A stretch of 64,000 nt of DNA from Rallus limicola (GCA_022605955.1 JAKCOZ010000006.1:744001-808000), one strand, 5' to 3'; shown: positions 32,464 through 44,826, counted from the first letter of the stretch. The notes: generated from the letters alone by a model not told the origin. Numbers and translations: made by a program.

Positions 32464-34422
32464 GTGGTCTGAGAATAAATTGGAGCTCGTTCTGTCTTAA
32501 CTATGTCTTTTTGTATGTGGTGTCTGGCGTTACAAGACCTGAACAGCATTTAGATACAAAGAAAATCAAACATGTTGTAATAGTGGGATAAGGTGATGTA
32601 TAATTAGATATTAAATACAACCAAACCACTTCAGGAAATCCCCATCCTTCACATGGTTACAGGCTGGAAAGTATGCTGGGCCAATATCACTGTGCTCCTG
32701 CCCCCAGGCTTAAATTTTCCCTGAGTTTTTCACACTTGGTCGTTGCCACAGAGGTGACATTGGGATAGCTGAAGTGTCAGCCTGGCCCAATCCAGCTGTT
32801 CTTGTGCAGGAGGATGGAAGAAACAGGGTTGATTTCCCACCCCTCATCCTCCTTTCATATGTTTTGCTGCTTAGTAACATGAACTTTAAATGTCAGCTGC
32901 CAGGATACTCTGTCCTGTCCCCACTCCAGTCAGATTTGCTGAAAACCAGATGCAGACAGACAACAACAGTGCTGTCTGATGCTCTCAGCTCTTGGATCCA
33001 TCTTGAACATTTAGGCATGCTGTGACCCTCATCTTCCTAATATTTTAGCACACAGAAGTGCTCCAACTCTTCTTTGGGAATAACAGCTGATTAGATGCTG
33101 CCTCTTTTGACAGGAACAAAACCAGGCTGTTGCTTCTTCCTCGTCCCACACTCAGCAACTCAATCCATTTTAGGTGGGATGGGACAGAAATACATTTTGG
33201 AAAAGCATTGCTTCCTTCTTAATTGTCCCAATCTTGAAGCAACAATGATGGGCCCACTTCTACCCCCCTCTTCCCCTTTTGAGCATCATGCTAGAAAAAG
33301 GATAAAGGAAAAATATAAATTAGGACTTTAATGCTGCTCCTGTCCCCTTTTAACACCCAGCATTCCCATATCTCCAAGTAGGAGACTTAGCTAAGGCTCT
33401 GCTGGTTTTTTGGAGCCTGAGAAACAGAGGTCCAGGGTAGCAGAAGGGAAAGAGGAAAAACCAAGGGTACATGTTTGATGGGTGGGGAGATTGGGAGAAA
33501 GCAGAGGTGAGGCCTCAGATTTCAGACTGGAGAATTGGGATTGGAGCTGATGGGAAATCTGGGAGACAAGATGGGTTGTTTGGTTTTTTTCTTTCAAATG
33601 AGAATATGTTATTGGCTTTGCTTGAGAAAGAGAGCTTCTGCTCCAAAGGGCTTCTGCTCCAATTCAGTTCCAGATTAAGAAATCTGATTTTAAGATTTGT
33701 GTGTGCTGAGTTTCTGAGCCACCAGCTCAGTCCCTGGAAATCTCAGGAGTGAAATTGATGGTGACTTGGGGACATTTGGCTGACTAGCTGCTGGTTGTCC
33801 TCTTCAAGCTGATTTGAGTTGCTCTCCAGGCTGTGGGATCTCCACTAGCCACTTCAGAGATATACTTCTGGTGTGTCTTTATTTGGATTGAACCTCTCCC
33901 TCTTAGGCTCATGATGGTGAACAGTGTTCAGAAATCAGAAGGCAGAAGAAGTGGAATTAAACTCTTCGATGTGTGTGCATGATCTCTCAACTTAGTTTAC
34001 TTAGGGTAGGTTATTTCCTGCTTGGGAAGTACCCCACTCCCCCAAATCTGAACTGGAATTCCATCAATTAAATAGTTAATCATGGTCTGTGTAAAAGCCA
34101 TGTGTATCTAAAAATAGCTCTCTTATCTGAGTAATGGTTGGGTTGGATGTAAATATTTTTAAGAGGGCTTTTAACTTAGGCTGCTTTTCATACAGTGTGT
34201 GTGAGTGGGATTTGGTGTGTGTGAGTGGGATTTGGTGTGTGGTCAACTGTGCTGGCCTGGACTTCATGTATTTGCTCCATTCATCTAAATGTTTCTGTAC
34301 TCATGGAAAATGTCTGATTATTTGAGTCTCCTGACCATTTCTGCAAGGCTTTCTTAAATGTACCTCAACTGAGACTGTTCCAAGCCCCATAAGGTGTTGG
34401 ATTTTGGTGGTGTTCCTTTTCA
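32464..34422. other. CR1-free interval
   Basis: About 1.96 kb, the longest CR1-free run in the window. I recognise no gene. A 20-bp tandem duplication lies at 34201-34240. Confidence 0.45.
34201..34240. repeat. 20-bp tandem duplication
   Basis: Two perfect copies of GTGAGTGGGATTTGGTGTGT, preceded by a GTGTGT run. Slippage between GTGTGT blocks is the simplest origin. Confidence 0.9.
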
Positions 34423-34735
34423 CAGACTCACAGAACCATAGGGGGTGAAAGCAACCTCCAGAGGTCCTCAGGTCCAACCCCCCTGCCAAAGCAGGGTCCC
34501 TAGGACAGGTCACACAGGTCGGTGTCCAGATGGGTCTGGAATCTCTCCAGAGGAGACTCCACACCCCCCTGGGCAGCCTGTCCCAGGGCTCCCTCACCCT
34601 CACTGGGAAGAAGTTCTTCCCCAGATTGGTGTGGAACTCCCTGTGCTCCAACTTGGAACCGTTGCCCTTTGTCCTGTCCTCACAGACCATTGAAAAGAGG
34701 CTGGCTATTTTCCTCCCTCTTCCCCCATGCCAGAC
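34423..34735 (-). mobile_element. CR1 LINE 3' fragment, G1
   Basis: CAGACTCACAGAACCATAGG to about CCTCTTCCCCCATGCC. A minus-strand remnant reads [19 protein letters not shown]. It is followed within 5 bp by a G6 copy in the same orientation. Confidence 0.93.
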
Positions 34736-34739
34736 ACAA

Positions 34740-35104
34740 GTATCACAGAACCCCAGACTGGTGGGGTTGGCAGGGACCTCTGGAGATCCCCCAGTCCCAC
34801 CCCTGCCAGAACAGGCTGCACAGGACAGGACCCAGCATCACGAGGTTGGGATGGCTCCAGAGATGGAGGGAGACTCCCCAAGCTCTCTGGGCAGCCTGGC
34901 CCAAGGCTCTGCCATCCTCCCAGCAAAGAAGTTCCTCCTCAGGGTTAGGTGGGACTTGCTCTGCTCCAGTTTGTACCCATCACCTCTGGTCCTGTAAAGG
35001 AGACAAGAAAGTGTCTGGCCATGCTGGGCTTGATGCAACCCTGGATGCAGTAGGTCTTCCTGGCTGCCTGGGCATGCTTCTGGCTCATGGATAACTTGCT
35101 GTCA
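34740..35104 (-). mobile_element. CR1 LINE 3' fragment, G6, internally deleted
   Basis: It starts at GTATCACAGAACCCCAGACT and has GTGGGGTTGGCAGGGACC. After GTCCTGTAAAGGAGAC (about 35005) it jumps to an upstream ORF2 block (CATGCTTCTGGCTCATGG), so several hundred bases of ORF2 are missing. Confidence 0.9.
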
Positions 35105-36051
35105 ACCAAATGGCTTTGTGATTCTTTATGGCTGAATACTGCTCCTACATGGTGATTGTTGGAGGAGTGAGACATCGTTAGGAAGATGACATTTCCCATA
35201 ACAAAGAAAAAACCAAACCTGTCAGAAACATTTAAAAACAAAGGAAGGTTTTAATAAGATTTATGGACATAAGTAGCAGAGATGTTCTCTAACACCAGAC
35301 TTCACAAGATGCTCTGGACCAACTTTCTTCTTTCCATCTGTGAGTTTATGTTCAAGCGTGCTGTAGATAGTGCTCTGAGGTGTGTGGGGCACAGACCAAA
35401 ACACTTTTTGTCTGTCTAATTAGCTAGAAAGATGCAGTTAGAGTCTCTTTCTGTGAGTCTACAATATGAGTCGTATCTACATCTCTTCCTAAAAAAGAGG
35501 TATCTTGAAAGCTTTGTGGCCTTGACTTCTTTTTGGACTGAGGTTTAATGTGTTGGGTATCTTTTTGTAGCCTGGTGATAGCTGCTTCTCTTGTAGGCCA
35601 GATCGAAGTCCAGCAGACTTGCAAAGCTTCTAACAAAACCCTAACGAGGACTCTTCAAATAGTGTATCAAAACAAGTGCAGCAGCTGAAGAGCCTCACCG
35701 AGCAGGGGATGGTAGGAGATGGGCTTGAGGACAGATATTCTGTTCCTACTTGAGGACAGATATTCTGTCCCTGCTGAAGAAGTGCCACGGCACGCTCAGT
35801 CATTGCAGACTCTGTGGTGGAGATGAGAATATAAGGAAAACATCCAGCATGTTCCCTACACCTTCCTGTAGCACCTTCCCACAGTGTTTGTTCTACATTT
35901 GTGCTCTCAAAAGTCATGTTGGAAGCCATGGCCTTTCTTTCAGATGTGTAATTTACCACCTCTCCCTGGTGTGCCAGCCTTGTTTGTATTGATAGATGAA
36001 TGTTCTCCATTTACGGCCTGCAGAGAATTCAGCTCATTGAGTATAATGCAA
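35105..36051. other. Non-CR1 interval
   Basis: About 950 bp. It contains the 25-bp tandem duplication at 35724-35773. No gene is recognised. Confidence 0.4.
35724..35773. repeat. 25-bp tandem duplication
   Basis: Two adjacent copies of a 25-bp unit beginning CTTGAGGACAGATATTCTGT. They differ at two positions near the 3' end. Confidence 0.9.
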
Positions 36052-36812
36052 TTTGAGGTTTAACAAGGCCAAGTGCAGAGTGCTGCACATGGGACAGAAC
36101 AACCCTGAGTAGTGCTACAGGCTGGGGGAGACTGGCTGGAGAGCTGTCAGGCAGAGAAGGACCTGGGGGTGCTGGGTGACTGACCACGAGCCAGCAGTGT
36201 GCTTGGGTGGCCAGGAAGGCCAAGGGCATCCTGGCTTGTGTCAGCAGTAGTGTGGCCAGTAGATCTGGGGAGGGGATTGTGCCCCTGGACTGGGCACTGG
36301 GGAGGCTGCACCTGGAGTGCTGGGTCCAGTTCTTGGCTCCTCACCATCAGAAGGACATGGAGGTCCTGGAGCGAGTGCAGAGAAGGGCAACCAGGCTGGG
36401 GAAGGGGCTGGAGGGCAAATCCTCTGAGGAGCAGCTGAGGGAGCTGGGGTGTTGAGCCTGGAGAAGAGGAGGCTGAGGGGAGACCTTCTCAGCGCCTCCC
36501 CTGCCCTGCCAGGAGGGTGCAGAGAGGTGGGCGCTGGTCTCCTCAGCCAGGGGACAGGAGATGGGACAAGGGGCAGTGGGCTCAAGCTGTGCCAGGGCAG
36601 GGTCAGCTCAGCTGGGAGGGCAAAGTTCTTCCCTGGCAGAGTTGTGGGGCTGTGGCACAGGCTGCCCAGGGAGGGGCTGAGTCACCTTCCCTGGACATGC
36701 TTAAGAAAAGGGTAGATGACGTACTTAGGGATGTGGTTTAGCATAGGATGGGAATAGTTGGATTTGATGATCTTAAAGATCTTTTTCAACCTTGTGATTC
36801 TGTAATTCTGTA
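36052..36812 (+). mobile_element. CR1 LINE 3' fragment, G3
   Basis: It starts at GAGGTTTAACAAGGCCAAGT (thumb region). It then follows the same course as 16580-17423, with a 1-bp deletion at GAGCTGGGGTGTTG that splits the ORF2 frame and another near GGGAGGGGCTGAGTC. The tail is GTGATTCTGTAATTCTG. Confidence 0.95.
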
Positions 36813-37293
36813 AATATACCTGATTCTAAGTAAGTGCATGCAAATTTATGAGTTTGGTTAATGAGCTACACCTTTCACAGGTTCAATTGTTAACTCATAA
36901 ACGCTGCGTGTTCTGATTTAGGGTGCCAAAAGGGGTAAACTAACATTAAAAGCATTAATTAGTTTTGGTTGACTGCACAAAGAATGGGCTTGGTGTGAGC
37001 CAGCTTTTGATTTAGCCCTTTGTAGGCTTTTGATTTTTGCCTAAGCTTGTTGAAGGGTCTTTAGCTCCAGTGTTTTCATGCTAGATTGTATAATTAGAGT
37101 TCAGTATGAAATGCAGTGATTGGGCTTGAAGAGTGGGAACCCTGTGCAATTATAAGCAATAAAGCTGTAAAGCAATTGGCCAGAACTTGACATAAATTTT
37201 GATAGAGAAATGTTCTTTTGAACATGTGGATGTGATGACTTGGTAGTGTTGGATTTGCAAGCTGTGGGTATGCTTAGTAAACCTCTGAAAGGG
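36813..37293. other. Non-CR1 interval
   Basis: AT-rich DNA. No gene or repeat is recognised. Confidence 0.4.
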
Positions 37294-37515
37294 TATCACA
37301 GAATCATTAAGACTGGAAAAGACCTCCAAGATCATCTGCTCCAACCGTCCCCACCTCTATTACTCACTAACCTGCGTCCCTCAGTACCTCATCCAACTTT
37401 TCCTTGGACACCCTGAGGGATGGTGACTCCACCACCTCCCTGGGCAGCCCGTTCCGATGCCCAACCGCTCTTCTGGAGAAGAAATTTCTCATTTCTAACC
37501 TGAACCTCCCCTGGC
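37294..37515 (-). mobile_element. Old CR1 LINE 3' fragment
   Basis: TATCACAGAATCATTAAGAC, GGAAAAGACCTCCAAGATC, CAGTACCTCATCCAAC, and CTGAACCTCCCCTGG at the truncated end. It is diverged from all seven groups. Confidence 0.88.
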
Positions 37516-37620
37516 TCTTTTCAAGAGCCTTGGATTTACCCCTTGGATTTGCCCCTTGTTACTTCAGCAACATGTGAATTTAATGCAAGTTTTGTAATAT
37601 GAGGGGGGTGGATCACCTGG

Positions 37621-37977
37621 ACCAGCCTGGAGAAGAGAAGGCTCTAGGGGGACCTTATAGCAGCCTACAGGTGCCTATAAGAAAGCTGGGGAAGAACTTT
37701 TCCCAAGGTCATGGAGCGATAGGACGAGGGCTGATAGGTTTAAGGGGAGATTTAGGTTGGGTATTAGGAAGAAGTTCTTCCCTCTGAGAGTGGTGAATCC
37801 CTGTCCCAGGTTTCCCAGAGAGGTGGTGGAGGCCCCATCCCTGGAGACATCCAAGGTCAGGCTTGCTGGGGCTCCGAGCACCCAGCTCTAGTGAAGATGT
37901 CCCTGCTCACTGCAGGGGTTGGCACTAGATGGCCTTCAAAAGCCCCTTCCCACCTAACACATTCTATGAACCTATGA
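37621..37977 (+). mobile_element. CR1 LINE 3' fragment, G7
   Basis: It starts at CCTGGAGAAGAGAAGGCTC and passes GGAAGAAGTTCTTCCCTC and the G7 signature on this strand (CTCTAGTGAAGATGTCCC). It ends in ATTCTATGAACCTATGAA. Confidence 0.93.
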
Positions 37978-38456
37978 AACTGCGTTGCAGGTAGCACTGA
38001 TGTTTATGCTTTCTTTTCCCCTACGTCTTCACCCGTTTCAAACAGGCTCTTGGGAAAACACCAGACCCCAAACCTTGCAGGACTGCCTGAGTTTTGCACT
38101 TGAAATTCTTACATTCTAATGTGTATGAGCGTATTCCAGTACATGGTAGCTTCTGCAGTACCCAATTCCAGTCATCTGTTCTCCACCCAAAAGTTTGAAA
38201 CTTAATTGAAATGGAAATTGTGGGCTGAGAGGTTTTTTAATAGACCTTCAATAATTATGCTTGACTGCAAAAAAAAGGAATACCATTGGTAGAATTTTGC
38301 TAATTGCCTCTGGTTTGTTTATGAAGGAAGATTTCTTTCTGTCTGTATAAAGTTTCTTTCTGTCTTAGATATTATCAAATTAACTTGGAAAAAGAATGTT
38401 GGACTGGGTTTGCATCTAAACCTGCAAACACTTGTGATTAATGATTAGGGGACTGT
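37978..38456. other. Non-CR1 interval
   Basis: No gene is recognised. A short partial duplication of TTTCTTTCTGTCT occurs near 38333-38365. Confidence 0.4.
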
Positions 38457-38874
38457 AGCATCTCCCCTGTGAGGAAAGGCTGAGGGAGCTGGGGCTGTTC
38501 AGCCTGGAGAGAAGCAGCCTGAGAGGGGATCTGATCAATGGGGATCAATAGCTGAAGGCTGGGACACAGCGGGACATGGGCAGCCTCTTCTCAGTGTCTG
38601 TGGGGACAGGACAAGGGGTGATGGCCTCAAGTTGGAGCACAGGGAGTTCCACACCGATGTGGGGAAGAACTTCCTGGTGAGGGTGAGGGAGCCCTGGGAC
38701 AGGCTGCCCAGGGGGGTGTGGAGTCTCCTTCTCTGGAGAGATTCCAGCCCTGTCTGGACACCGACCTGTGTGCCCTGTCCTAGGGACCCTGCTTTGGCAG
38801 GGGTCTTGGACCTGATGATCTCTGGAGGTCCCTTCCAACCCCGACGGTTCTGTGATTACGTGATTCTGTGATTA
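38457..38874 (+). mobile_element. CR1 LINE 3' fragment, G1
   Basis: AGCATCTCCCCTGTGAGG to GTTCTGTGATTACGTGATTC. Complete UTR with a three-unit degraded octamer tail. Confidence 0.95.
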
Positions 38875-39401
38875 GAGAGCCAGCAGTTGCCCAGTGCAGT
38901 ACATTGAATGCTGCCTTCGCTTCCTTTCTCTGATAGTATTTATTTATTATGACACTTGCTGTGGGCATGTCTGAGGTCGTGAACAGTGACCCACTGTAGA
39001 AATTGTTTGTAAGAATGCAAATATCCATCTGATCCAGAAGACATTGAGTTCTCAGATGAGGGAGAATGGAGGAATGCATCCTAAGCTTAACAAAACACCT
39101 TCTTTGGTTTGCTGAACACATTTAAATGTGAGTAATGACATACTCCTGGCTGCTGTGATTGTAATTTGGATTTTCAAATATGTTTGTGTTGTGAAGTTGT
39201 TTGCCATTCTCTGGAGGCCAGTTCAGAGTTTGGCAGCTTTGAAAGCAGAGTTGTATATGCTTTTCCCTCCTCTCACCATTCTTTTTGGCTGTAGAAACCC
39301 AAGAGCAACTGGAGACCTTCTCCACAGGTAGATCTTTATGATGGTTTTACTAGAGGGTATCGCTGGGTGCTGCTGGAGAGAGCCTCCTGGCGCCTCAACA
39401 A
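38875..39401. other. Non-CR1 interval
   Basis: No gene or repeat is recognised. Confidence 0.4.
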
Positions 39402-39868
39402 GGTGCTGGAGCATGTCCAGAGAAGGGCAATGGAGCAGGTAAGGGGCTGGAACACAAAGCTGATGGGAGCAGCTGAGGGAACTGGGGGGGTTTAATGTGG
39501 AGGAGTCTGGGGGGATGTCTGATTGCTCTCTGTATCTCCCAGGAAGGAGGGGTAGTGAGGTAAGGGTTGGCCTCTTCCCCCCAGCTGACTAGTGACAGGA
39601 CAAGAGGAAATGGTTTCAAGTTGTGCCAGGGGAGGTTTAGGTTGGAGATTAGGAATTCTTCAGTGCAAAGGTTGCCAGCGTTGGACCAGGCTGCTGAGGG
39701 CAGTGTTGGAGTCCCCATCCCTGGGGGAGGTTTAAAAGCTGTTGTAGATATGGTGCTCAGGGACATGGTTTAGTGGTGGCCTTGGCAGTGCTGGGTTAAT
39801 GGTTGGACTCGATGTTCTGAAAGGTCTTTTCTAACCAAACCAATTCTGGCATTCTCTGATTCTGCTGG
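39402..39868 (+). mobile_element. Old CR1 LINE 3' fragment
   Basis: GGTGCTGGAGCATGTCCAGA, GACAGGACAAGAGGAAATGG, a FRLEIRNS remnant, then GGTCTTTTCTAACC and CATTCTCTGATTCTG. It matches the 53603-54081 copy better than G1-G3. Confidence 0.9.
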
Positions 39869-40627
39869 ATAAGAACACAGTGAGAGCTGTCATCTCTGTC
39901 CAGATTCCCTCATGCCCAACTCCTAAACCTGTGATGTACCCTTTAAAATATGTCCATGTGCTACCTCTGGCACTGTGGTGCTGCCTTTTTCCCACCCGAT
40001 GGAAAATTCCCATCTCTTTTAAATCACTGAGTTTTGATAAGTGGAAATAGAAAGGGACTTCTGATTTTTGGCATTGTAAGGTGACACCAGGATGGGCTTT
40101 GGGACTTCTATTATCATCTTGCTCAGAGTCCTTGAATAAATCCACCTTTGACTCCTCTTCCCTCGCTGGGATGAGAAATGAAGATAGAGAACCATTGCAA
40201 AGACTTGTGGTCATCATTCTGCCCAGTCCAGTAAAGGGTTTGGGTCAGCAATAAACCTTCATTGTTTGTTAAAAGACAAATAGGATTTGTTTTTTGATTG
40301 TTTTTTGACAAGTTATTTAAAAAGCAGGCAGCTGCAGAAGTTATTAAGACACTGAATAGTTATCCAGGTATCGTATTGTGGGTACCCAGAAGTACATTGT
40401 GGGTTTCCAGGTCCTTCGTGGAGATAATATGACATGATAGTCAATGTCTACAGCTCTGCATCATTGTGTCCTCTGCAGGAAGGTGATAGTTTGCACCTCT
40501 CAGTGAGGCTAATGATGAGAGTGACTACTAAAGCTTTTCACTTGTGCTTGGGTGGGATTTTTGTGTTTACTCAGAGGTTGATGCAAAGATGTTGCAATTA
40601 AAATACAAAGTGTGGCTGGCTTAAGTA
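39869..40627. other. Non-CR1 interval
   Basis: About 760 bp with no gene or repeat that I can support. Confidence 0.4.
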
Positions 40628-41092
40628 GATCATAGAACCCCAGACTCGGTTAGGCTGGAAGAGACCTTTGAAGGCCATCTAGTCCCACCCCCTGCAGTGA
40701 GCAGGGACATCTTCACTAGAGCAGGTTGCTCAGAGCCCCAGCAAGCCTGACCTTGGATGTCTCCAGGGATGGGGCCTCCACCACCTCTCTGGGTAACCTG
40801 TGCTAGTGTTCTACCGTCCTCATACTGAAGAACTTCTTCCTAAGGTCTCATCTAAACCTGACCTGCATTAGTTTAAAACCATCCCCCCCTCATCCTACAG
40901 CTCCATGCCCTTTAAAATAGTCCTTCCCAGCTTTCCTGTAGGTCCCTTCAGGGACTGGAAGGGGCTTTGAGGTCTCCCCACAGCCTTCTCCAGGTTGAAC
41001 CAGCCCAACTCTCCCAGCTTGGCTTCACAGAAGAGGTGCTCCAGCCCTTGGATCATCATTGCAGCCTCCTCTGAACTCACTCCAAGAGGTCC
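40628..41092 (-). mobile_element. CR1 LINE 3' fragment, G7
   Basis: GATCATAGAACCCCAGACTC at the 3' end, GGGACATCTTCACTAGAG, and ORF2 end remnants (LGELGWFNLEKAVGRP on the minus strand). It is truncated at about 41092. Confidence 0.94.
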
Positions 41093-41859
41093 TAACACAT
41101 ACCTGTGTTAGTGATGGCAAAGTGTGTGTGCTGCTTTGCCACCAAATCAACCTTTTTTCCTGAAGGAGTTTTGTGAACACTTGTCCTGCTGCATATCATC
41201 CTCTTGCTCATTATTGTCATTGTTCCCTATTGCTGGGACTTCTTCTTTGCTAATGTAAACAATTTTTAATGGTTCATCCTTTCTGTGCTATCAAATAATG
41301 GCAAAAGAAAAAAAATTACTGACAGCTAAAGACCTATTTTTTGTGAGGCAGCCTGAATTTGATAATAAAGATGATTTCTTCTTGCCTGCTCAGTTAAACA
41401 TTAATGATAATTTGTCTTCTCTGCAATATTTGCTTTTTGAAAGGAGTTTAAAGCCTGTGCTCCTGCTTCAGATATTGAGTTTGCTCGTGGTTATTAGTGA
41501 TATATCTCAAGGCATGTGAGATGCTCTGGGGATTGTCCAGGAGAAATTATCCCTTCTCTGGGAAGCTTGTGATATAGAGTAGAATAAGTGAACTAGGAAT
41601 TTGGGCTAATTTATTGGAATTTGTGGAAAAGGCAGTCTTTAAGAGGGGTGGGGGAATGTGTTAAGTCTAAAGAGGTCTGTGCAGGCTGGGCATGTAGAGG
41701 ACATGGGCAGAAGGAACACCGTGGAAGTCCTAGGCAGGAAGGATGCTTCTATTTTCCTGAGCCTTGGAAATATCGCTAACCTAATTTCTAATGAGTACTT
41801 AAACTTAAAGCAATACTTATGATTTAACCGTTTCTTTTAAAACCTGGTAACCTAGAGAA
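41093..41859. other. Non-CR1 interval
   Basis: An AT-rich 73-codon frame lies at 41298-41519 (start MAKEKKLLTAKD). It has no recognisable domain and I treat it as chance. No repeat is recognised. Confidence 0.35.
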
Positions 41860-42265
41860 GTTCCTCTCCCCTGTGAGGAAAGGCTGAGTGAGCTGGGGCT
41901 ATTCAGCCTGGAGAGAAGCAGCCTGAGAGGGGATCTGATCAATGGTTATCAAGATCTGAAGGCTGGGACACAGGGGGACATGGGCAGCCTCCTCTCAGTG
42001 TCTGTGGGGACAGGACAAGGGGCGATGGCCTCAAGTTGGAGCACAGGAAGTTCTGCACCAACATGTGGAAGAACTTCTTCCTGGTGAGGGTGAGGGAGCC
42101 CTGGGACAGGCTGCCCAGGGGGGTGTGGAGTCTCCTTCTCTGGAGAGATTCCAGCCCTGTCTGGACACCGACCTGTGTGACCTGTCCTAGGGACCCTGCT
42201 TTGGCAGGGGGTTGGACCTGATTATCTCTGGAGGTCCCTTCCCACCCCTACGATTCTGTGAGTCT
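41860..42265 (+). mobile_element. CR1 LINE 3' fragment, G1
   Basis: CTCTCCCCTGTGAGGAAAGG to CCCCTACGATTCTGTGAG. Full UTR. Confidence 0.95.
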
Positions 42266-42798
42266 AAAATTAGGTTTATGCCTTATGCTCTGCTCGCATT
42301 TCCATTCTGCAAACTTTGGAAGCCTGATAAGGGAAGGAGACATCTTGGAGGTGTTGAAATTCTTTTTAGTCTCATGAAAATACTGAAAGTTAAAGGACAA
42401 AGACTTTTTGTGAGTAAAGCAGCGATGTGAATTCATGTGAAGGTGTAAGAAAATCTTCAGTGATCTGATAAATGCCTAATCATGGGAGAAGCTTCTTTTT
42501 GGGTTTCCACTTGACCAAAGTCAAAGAACCTGAGAAACAACTCTATGGGAAACCAATCCTCAAGGTGCTCCTTGTTTTCTGTTTTCTTTGGAATTTTTTT
42601 TTTGGTATGTCATTGAATCAATTCATCATCAATCTTGAGCTTTTTTTTTCCTCTAGGGAAAAGGTAAAATATTAGTTTGAGCACTGATTTGGGATTATAA
42701 GAGAGTTAGGAGGGGAGTAGTTCATGACGTTTCAAAAGTGTTATATCTATATAAAATACACTCTCCATGAAAATTTAAAATTTGTGTGATATATGTTC
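42266..42798. other. Non-CR1 interval
   Basis: AT-rich DNA with T-runs near 42594 and 42643. No gene is recognised. Confidence 0.4.
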
Positions 42799-43290
42799 AA
42801 TACAAGAAAGGTGTGGAACTATTGGAGAGGGGTCAGAGGAGGCCATGAAGATGATCAGAAGGCTGGAGCACCTCCCCTATGAAGAGAGGCTGAGGAAGCT
42901 GTGCTTGTTCAGCCTGGGGAAGAGAAAGCTGTGGGGGGACCTCATTGCAGCCTGCCAGTCCCTGAAGGGAGCAGAGAAACAGGAGGGGAATCAGCTTGTT
43001 AAAGGGCAGAGACTGGCAGGACAAGGGGGCTGGAATGAAGCTGGAGGAGGGAAGGGTTAGAGGAGATATTAGGGGGAAGTTCTTTGCAGAGAGTGGTGAG
43101 GGGCTGGAAGGGGCTGCCCAGAGAGGGGGTGGGTGCCCAATCCCTGGGGATGTTCAAGGCCAGGCTGGATGGGGCCCTGGGCAACCTTGTGTAGCTCCAG
43201 ACCTGGAGGCTGGTGGCCCTGGCTGTGGCAGGGGGGTTGGAACTCTGTGATCCTTGGGGTCCCTTCCAACCCAGACCAGTCTGTGATTCT
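42799..43290 (+). mobile_element. CR1 LINE 3' fragment, G2
   Basis: CAATACAAGAAAGGTGTGG to CCAGTCTGTGATTCT. Remnants of [20 protein letters not shown] are readable. It runs straight into an AT microsatellite. Confidence 0.95.
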
Positions 43291-43372
43291 ACATATGCAT
43301 ATATATAAAAAATATATATATAAATATATATAAAATATAAGTAAAAGGTAACATGTATATATGTTATAAAGT
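43291..43372. repeat. AT-rich microsatellite at CR1 tail
   Basis: ATATATAT and TATAAATATA units over ~80 bp, starting immediately after the 3' end of the G2 copy. It may have pre-existed as an AT-rich target or grown from the CR1 tail. Confidence 0.85.
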
Positions 43373-44091
43373 ATTTATTTGCTCTTTCCATTCCTGCAGA
43401 ACCCCAAACTGAGACCTGCTGCTTGGCATTTTGTCCAGTTGTCTTAAGGAAAGGGTAGTGGAAACAGAATTTCCAGAACTGTGTTTAATGAGTTTAATTA
43501 GACTGGTGAAGGGATTAGGGAGGACTAGAGGCAGGGTTAGGGAGCTGTTGTAACAGGTTTTAGACAACCAAGGGAGAGGGGAACTCTTTCTTCCTTGCTT
43601 TCATTTCTGGTTGGGGTTTCTTTATTTATTTATAATAATTGGTAGTGTGTTAATACCCCAGAAGAAATCCTCTGTGTGTGTTTGATTGGGTAAATATAGA
43701 AAATGAGACATCTGAGAATCCAACTGCAGACCTTGAGAGGTGATGGTAGTTGTGGAGGACTTGGGAGTATTGAACTCTACGTGTCCTCTGCATATTCCAG
43801 GAAATGGAAACTGCCTTTAAACTGCCTTTTTAGCCAAACTTGGTTCCTAACAGCAACACAGATCTAAAATGACTGATACTTTTAGTGGCATGGAGACATT
43901 TAATACCTGGTTCTCCCCTCGCTTATCTGTCAGTTTGTTTAGGCTCCCAAGTTTGTTTCTCCTGCTGCAGTTGATAACATCCTCAGCGCTTGAAGGAGGG
44001 GAAAGAATGCGGCTCTTTGATCCTTGCAGTGGCTGTTGATACTCCTGCCTGGAGAAGAAGCAAAAGGCTTTGGGCCTTAGCTCAGGTTCTG
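43373..44091. other. Non-CR1 interval
   Basis: About 720 bp with no gene or repeat that I can support. Confidence 0.4.
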
Positions 44092-44826
44092 ACAGGTTAA
44101 AACAGGCTGGAGAGCTGGGCAGTAAGAAACCAAATGAGGTTCAATAAAAGCAAGTGTAGAGTCTTGCACCTGGGAAGGAATAACTGCTGGAATCAGCACA
44201 GGCTGGGGGGAGCTGCTGGAGAGGAGCTCTGTGGAGAAGGACCTGGGGGTCCTGGTGGGTGACAGGTTGGCCATGAGCCAGCAGTGTGCCCAAGGAGGCC
44301 AATGGGATCCTAGGGGCATCAGGAGGAGTGTGTCCAGCAGGTCAAAGGAGGGGATCCTCCCCCTCTGCTCTGCCCTGGTCAGGCCCCACCTGGAGTGTTG
44401 TGTCCAGTTCTGGGCTCCCTGGGATAAAAAGGACAGGGATCTCCTGGAGAGAGTCCAGAGGAGGGACAGGGAGATGACGAAAGGCCTGGACCTTATTAAT
44501 GTTTATAAATATCTTAAGCATGGGATGCAGGGGACATGGCCAGCCCCTTTTTAGTGTCTGTGGGGACAGGACAAGGGGCGATGGCCTCAAGTTGGAGCAC
44601 AGGAAGTTCCACACCAACATGCAGAAGAACTTTTACCCAGTGAGGGTGAGGGAGCCCTGGGACAGGCAGCCCAGGGGGGTGTGGAGTCTCCTTCTCTGGA
44701 GAGATTCCAGCCCTGTCTGGACACCGCCCTGTGTGACCTGTCCTAGGGACCCTGCTTTGGCAGGGGGTTGGACCTGATGATGTCTGGAGGTCCCTTCCAA
44801 CCCCTGTGATTCTGTGATTCTGTGAT
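44092..44826 (+). mobile_element. CR1 LINE 3' fragment, G1
   Basis: A long G1 copy that starts in the thumb region (AATGAGGTTCAATAAAAGC). It carries the KDLGVLVGDRLAMSQQCA motif and the [12 protein letters not shown] motif. A deletion near 44489 joins AAAGGCCTGGA to CCTTATTAATG. The tail has three TGTGATTC octamers. Confidence 0.95.

Noticed and set aside
41298..41519. 73-codon AT-rich frame starting MAKEKKLLTAKD
   Set aside because: Composition follows the AT-rich background and it has no homology that I recognise.
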